The notes under the pieces: generated by a model
Database searches by the model: none
What the model was told of the DNA's origin: nothing
What the model saw: only the letters and a program-made list of their open reading frames with translations
DNA from: a virus
IMG/VR virus record: IMGVR_UViG_3300044712_002101
Span: 1-41,929 of that record
DNA: 41,929 nt
Reading direction: 5' to 3' (one strand)
Made by a program: the position numbers and the translations under genes
In this document: positions 39,412 to 41,929 of the stretch, one piece after another
Layout: the number at the start of each line of letters is the position of its first letter
Numbering within the stretch: position 1 is the stretch's first letter

Positions 39412-40217
39412 TACCATCTCCCCCGGCTGATCTCGTGATCGATCTCGGCCTGCACTGCTTTGGCGATCTCGGGCCTGAGCTGCTGCTCCACGATCTTGCG
39501 GCCGATGCCGTAGAAGTCGAAGCGCTTGCGATAGGTGGGCGCCTTGGTGGGGAAAATCAGCACAGGGCGCAGGCCGCGAGGATTCATGGCGTTCAAGGTC
39601 TTCTTTAGCGCCAGGGTATGATTGGTGCTGCTACCGGCCGCCACCTTGGCCGTTGCCCGGGAGATCTGGGAGCCGGTGGATACCCGGGCGTAAATGCCCG
39701 GCGGCATCTTGCCCCGCTGTTTGGTGAGCATGAACATATCGCCGGACTTGTTCCCCTTGCGGGTGCGGTTCATCTTGAAACCCGACTCCCGGAACGAGCC
39801 GGACTGGGATAAGATCCTGGTCAGTTGGCCGCGGCTTAGATTACCGTACTGGTCAAGAACCAGCCCTTTGCCCGGCACGGTATAGCGTCCGCCCAGCCCC
39901 ATCTCGAACGGCTTCTTCGGGCGACTGCCACCCTCCACCTGGGGAAGCAGGTAGTGGTCTTTCTGGGAGAGATTGGGCGGATCCTTGAAAAATACCTTGG
40001 CTTCGAGATTTGGAAACCGAGCCCGAGTAATACGCAGGCTGTTCATGGTAAATGGGGTCGGCCGGTCAAAGGACTGGCGCATCCCTTCCTTCTCAGCGTC
40101 CATCACCTTTTGCGCCACGGCGTTGATGCCGTTGGCAATGGCATAGGGCACCTTGCGCTGCACCCGGTCCAGCCGGGAAAGGAGGTCATTGACCCCTTCG
40201 ACCTTGATGGTGATCAT
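39411..40217 (-). CDS. Phage protein resembling minor tail proteins (gpZ-like shape)
   Basis: The gene encodes 268 residues from the ATG at 40217, behind GGAGGGG and overlapping the ligase stop by ATGA. The start IKVEGVNDLLSRLDRVQRKV and IANGINAVAQKVMDAEKEGM recall the gpZ/neck type of tail proteins, and the protein is very basic. It lies in the early region with the ligase, far from the tail genes, so either a structural gene has been moved or the family has another role. Confidence 0.5.
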   Translation of the reverse strand: MITIKVEGVNDLLSRLDRVQRKVPYAIANGINAVAQKVMDAEKEGMRQSFDRPTPFTMNSLRITRARFPNLEAKVFFKDPPNLSQKDHYLLPQVEGGSRPKKPFEMGLGGRYTVPGKGLVLDQYGNLSRGQLTRILSQSGSFRESGFKMNRTRKGNKSGDMFMLTKQRGKMPPGIYARVSTGSQISRATAKVAAGSSTNHTLALKKTLNAMNPRGLRPVLIFPTKAPTYRKRFDFYGIGRKIVEQQLRPEIAKAVQAEIDHEISRGRW

Positions 40218-40747
40218 AACCCCTCCGGCCAGAACTTCAGTTTGAGCAGCTGGTTTGATCTGCCCGGTTGGTAGAGGTTGGCCGGATCCCGCAGCATTAC
40301 CCCTTCGCCGCCCTGTTTCTGCACCATCAGCAGGAACAGCCGGGCTTCGGCAATCTGTGAGATAGGCACATGGGGTACAAAGATTACCGGAGAGTTGGCA
40401 GTGGGCAGATTTGCCCGGAGAAATTCGTAACGCTGGCGGTAATTGCCGGCCGAGGTGGGAGCATCGAAGGCATGGAAACGGCACTCCGGAGTCCAGCGGC
40501 CATACTGCACCGCCTGGCGTGCTGCCTCGAAATTTCCGGGACCGGCATAGATTTCGCCATCCAGGGCATAGGTAGGCAGGGCCATGGCAATACTGGTGGG
40601 CAGGCTAATGATGTGTCCGCCGCGGCTCCACATCTGGCAGCCGTCCCAGTATGCCCGGCAGCCGTCCAGCTTCTCGCTCATCAGCCAGCCCGATACATCC
40701 TGGCGGTTGTAGTCCATACCGTGCATCATGTCCTTTTCGCTGATCAT
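40214..40747 (-). CDS. Minimal ATP-dependent DNA ligase (adenylation domain only)
   Basis: The gene encodes 177 residues from the ATG at 40747, behind AAGGAGGG. The nucleotidyltransferase motifs are present: the active Lys in SEKLDGCRA (motif I), LDGEIYAG (III region), RFHAFD, GGEGVMLRDP (IV) and LLKLKFW (V). The protein stops right after motif V, so the OB-fold domain of ordinary ligases is missing. It would seal nicks in phage DNA, perhaps with a partner that supplies DNA binding. Confidence 0.85.
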   Translation of the reverse strand: MISEKDMMHGMDYNRQDVSGWLMSEKLDGCRAYWDGCQMWSRGGHIISLPTSIAMALPTYALDGEIYAGPGNFEAARQAVQYGRWTPECRFHAFDAPTSAGNYRQRYEFLRANLPTANSPVIFVPHVPISQIAEARLFLLMVQKQGGEGVMLRDPANLYQPGRSNQLLKLKFWPEGL

Positions 40748-41364
40748 GCCGCCCTCCTTACAATCCGCTCCTGGTAGCACTCATTGAGCAGCTCCATGAT
40801 ATGCTCCGGCGTGACCTCGCGCTCCTGGAGCCAGTCGTACAGCGGCTGGTTGGCGTCGAAGTTCAGCACAATGACGCGGCCAGGAGGCGAGGCTAGGAGG
40901 GGATTGCCGGTAGGAACGGGGGGGACAGGGGAAGGGGCTGTAGGTGGTATAGTGGCACCCTTGCGGGCAGCCCACTTGTCTTTATCGTAATACTTGCGGC
41001 ACTTGCCATTGACAGCCGCCAAGGTCTGACAGCCGGCAACTGAGCAGATTGGTTTAGGCGCCGGCGGCTGGGGCGGGTTTTCCTTCTTATCGTGGTAGTA
41101 GCATTTAGGGCAGAGGCCGCGCCCCGGTGATTTGCACTCCTTGCCGCAGCTCTTGCATATCGTCAACTTCTTGCTCATCTCCTCACCCCTTCGCTCGGAT
41201 ATCTCCACCGCTTTGCCCAAACCTGCGCAATCCTTGCAGGCAAAAATCTCGGTATGGCCGGTGCGCTGCCGGTTCGCCTCGCACTGTGCCACCGTCAGAT
41301 CGGCAGACAACCGCTCACAACGATAACGCTGCTGACTGGCAAGAAAGCGCTCAACGTCATCCAC
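40744..41364 (-). CDS. Cys-rich zinc-binding protein
   Basis: The gene encodes 206 residues with a GTG start, eight bases after GAGAGG; it overlaps the MazG-like stop. Many Cys pairs are visible (ACKDCAGLG, ICKSCGKECKS, LCPKCYYH, ICSVAGC), then a Pro-rich linker and a helical C-terminus (PEHIMELLNECYQERI). It looks like a nucleic-acid-binding adaptor. The family is not recognised. Confidence 0.65.
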   Translation of the reverse strand: MDDVERFLASQQRYRCERLSADLTVAQCEANRQRTGHTEIFACKDCAGLGKAVEISERRGEEMSKKLTICKSCGKECKSPGRGLCPKCYYHDKKENPPQPPAPKPICSVAGCQTLAAVNGKCRKYYDKDKWAARKGATIPPTAPSPVPPVPTGNPLLASPPGRVIVLNFDANQPLYDWLQEREVTPEHIMELLNECYQERIVRRAA

Positions 41365-41620
41365 GGAAATAGCCTCTCAGCTCATTCTTCGAGAGCACGT
41401 AATCCGCCACCTGCTGGATATTGATGCCATGCTGCTCCTGGATCTTGCGCAGCGCCGTCTCGATGGACACATACGCATCCACCAGCTCCTCCGCCACACG
41501 CTCCATACTCTCGCCTTCGTTAAGGGCATTGACCGCTTCCAGCAGTTCACCGGAAATATGATCCAGCTGACCGGAAAGGGTGAACGTATCGACAAACTTC
41601 GTGCGCGGGAAAGAGTACAT
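41357..41620 (-). CDS. MazG-like nucleotide pyrophosphohydrolase
   Basis: The gene encodes 87 residues with the helical pattern of MazG-like proteins: ISGELLEAVNALNEGE then RVAEELVDAYVSIETAL, which supply the ExxE and ExxD metal sites. Such enzymes cleave NTPs or dNTPs and can shift nucleotide pools or alarmone levels in favour of phage growth. The start overlaps the stop of the gene before it (TAATG). Confidence 0.75.
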   Translation of the reverse strand: MYSFPRTKFVDTFTLSGQLDHISGELLEAVNALNEGESMERVAEELVDAYVSIETALRKIQEQHGINIQQVADYVLSKNELRGYFRG

Positions 41621-41799
41621 TATGGCCGTACCCCCTCGATCCCGCGCCAGCGGATCTCTTCATAGTCTGAGCAATTAACCGGCTTGCCATTACCAATGGC
41701 GAAGAACACCGCCCGCATGATCTCAACTTTCTTGCGGCAGCCCTTCACCGCCAGTTGGCACCCGATACAGGGAAACGTCACACCCGCGATGGTTTTCAT
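41620..41799 (-). CDS. Small Cys-containing protein
   Basis: The gene encodes 59 residues from the ATG at 41799, which overlaps the stop of the 25-codon gene (ATGA). Cys at PCIGCQL and KGC, and again near the end, suggest a metal site. Function unknown. Ribosome site is weak (ACGAAGA), so coupling to the gene before it is likely. Confidence 0.55.
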   Translation of the reverse strand: MKTIAGVTFPCIGCQLAVKGCRKKVEIMRAVFFAIGNGKPVNCSDYEEIRWRGIEGVRP

Positions 41800-41873
41800 T
41801 CTTCGTCCCTCACGATCCACATGGCTAACAGCAATACGAACGTTCCGGCCGCAATCGTAATAACCGCTATCAT
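41796..41873 (-). CDS. 25-residue membrane peptide across the circle junction
   Basis: The frame starts at 41873 (equal to base 71 of the left copy), overlaps the stop of the 68-280 gene by ATGA and ends in a TGA that overlaps the next ATG. The product is almost wholly hydrophobic (ITIAAGTFVLLLAMWIV) with an acidic end, so it is a single membrane span. The double coupling argues for a real gene. Confidence 0.5.
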   Translation of the reverse strand: MIAVITIAAGTFVLLLAMWIVRDEE

Positions 41874-41929
41874 CGCGGCGCCCTCTCGCCGATAAGCTTG
41901 ATCTCCTGGGCCTTCGCCTCGTAATAAGA
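41803..41929. repeat. Terminal duplication, right copy (circular contig)
   Basis: Exact copy of bases 1-127. Joining the two copies makes a continuous minus-strand gene series (68-280, then a 25-codon gene at 41796-41873, then 41620-41799), each overlapping its neighbour by ATGA, which shows that the circle is correct. Confidence 0.95.

Overview
The window is a complete, circularly closed genome of a temperate, lambda-like (long non-contractile tail) phage or its excised prophage. Bases 1-127 are repeated exactly at 41803-41929, which is what a closed circle looks like after assembly, so the unit is about 41,802 bp. The host is probably a Gram-negative bacterium (lambda-type tail-tip genes, lipoprotein-type small genes in the lysis block). 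The sequence alone does not fix the host; a deltaproteobacterial (Geobacter-like) host is only an impression.

Layout. A short rightward (+) block holds a CI-type repressor (1180-1581), a membrane zinc-ribbon protein, an exported HNH nuclease and a large serine integrase (2476-3939), followed by a probable attP region. Almost everything else is on the minus strand and reads as one long programme. It starts at a Cro-like gene (1100) and small regulatory genes, crosses the circle junction, and continues through a MazG-like protein, a minimal DNA ligase, an SF3 helicase, an iteron-bearing candidate origin and a TOPRIM primase. Next come an integron cassette array with its integron integrase, the terminase and head genes, the tail genes, a diversity-generating retroelement (DGR), the lysis genes and the tail tip. 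It ends at a strong terminator (4122-4161).

Two systems stand out. First, 29460-34881 is an integron inside the phage. An IntI-type tyrosine recombinase, carrying the extra IntI-specific segment, lies next to an attI-like GTTAGAT core. Six gene cassettes follow, separated by attC sites. For five of the six cassettes the first bases (TTRRRY...) are the reverse complement of the R'' box of that cassette's own attC, over 8 to 18 bp; this is the signature of genuine circularisable cassettes. All eleven cassette genes read against the usual cassette polarity, so each gene lies on the phage transcription strand with attC at its 5' end. In three cassettes the recombination core itself supplies the stop codon. 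The intI stop overlaps the start of the terminase small subunit. The distal end of the array abuts a beta-clamp gene cut down to 53 codons.

Second, 16166-20082 is a DGR: a reverse transcriptase with YVDD and the IGNLLSQ motif, an Avd protein, a 117-bp template repeat and a 117-bp variable repeat at the 3' end of a tail-fibre lectin gene. All 15 TR/VR differences fall on template adenines. The phage thus appears to pair point diversification of its receptor-binding protein (DGR) with swapping of whole accessory genes (integron), as well as carrying a separate serine integrase for its own lysogeny.
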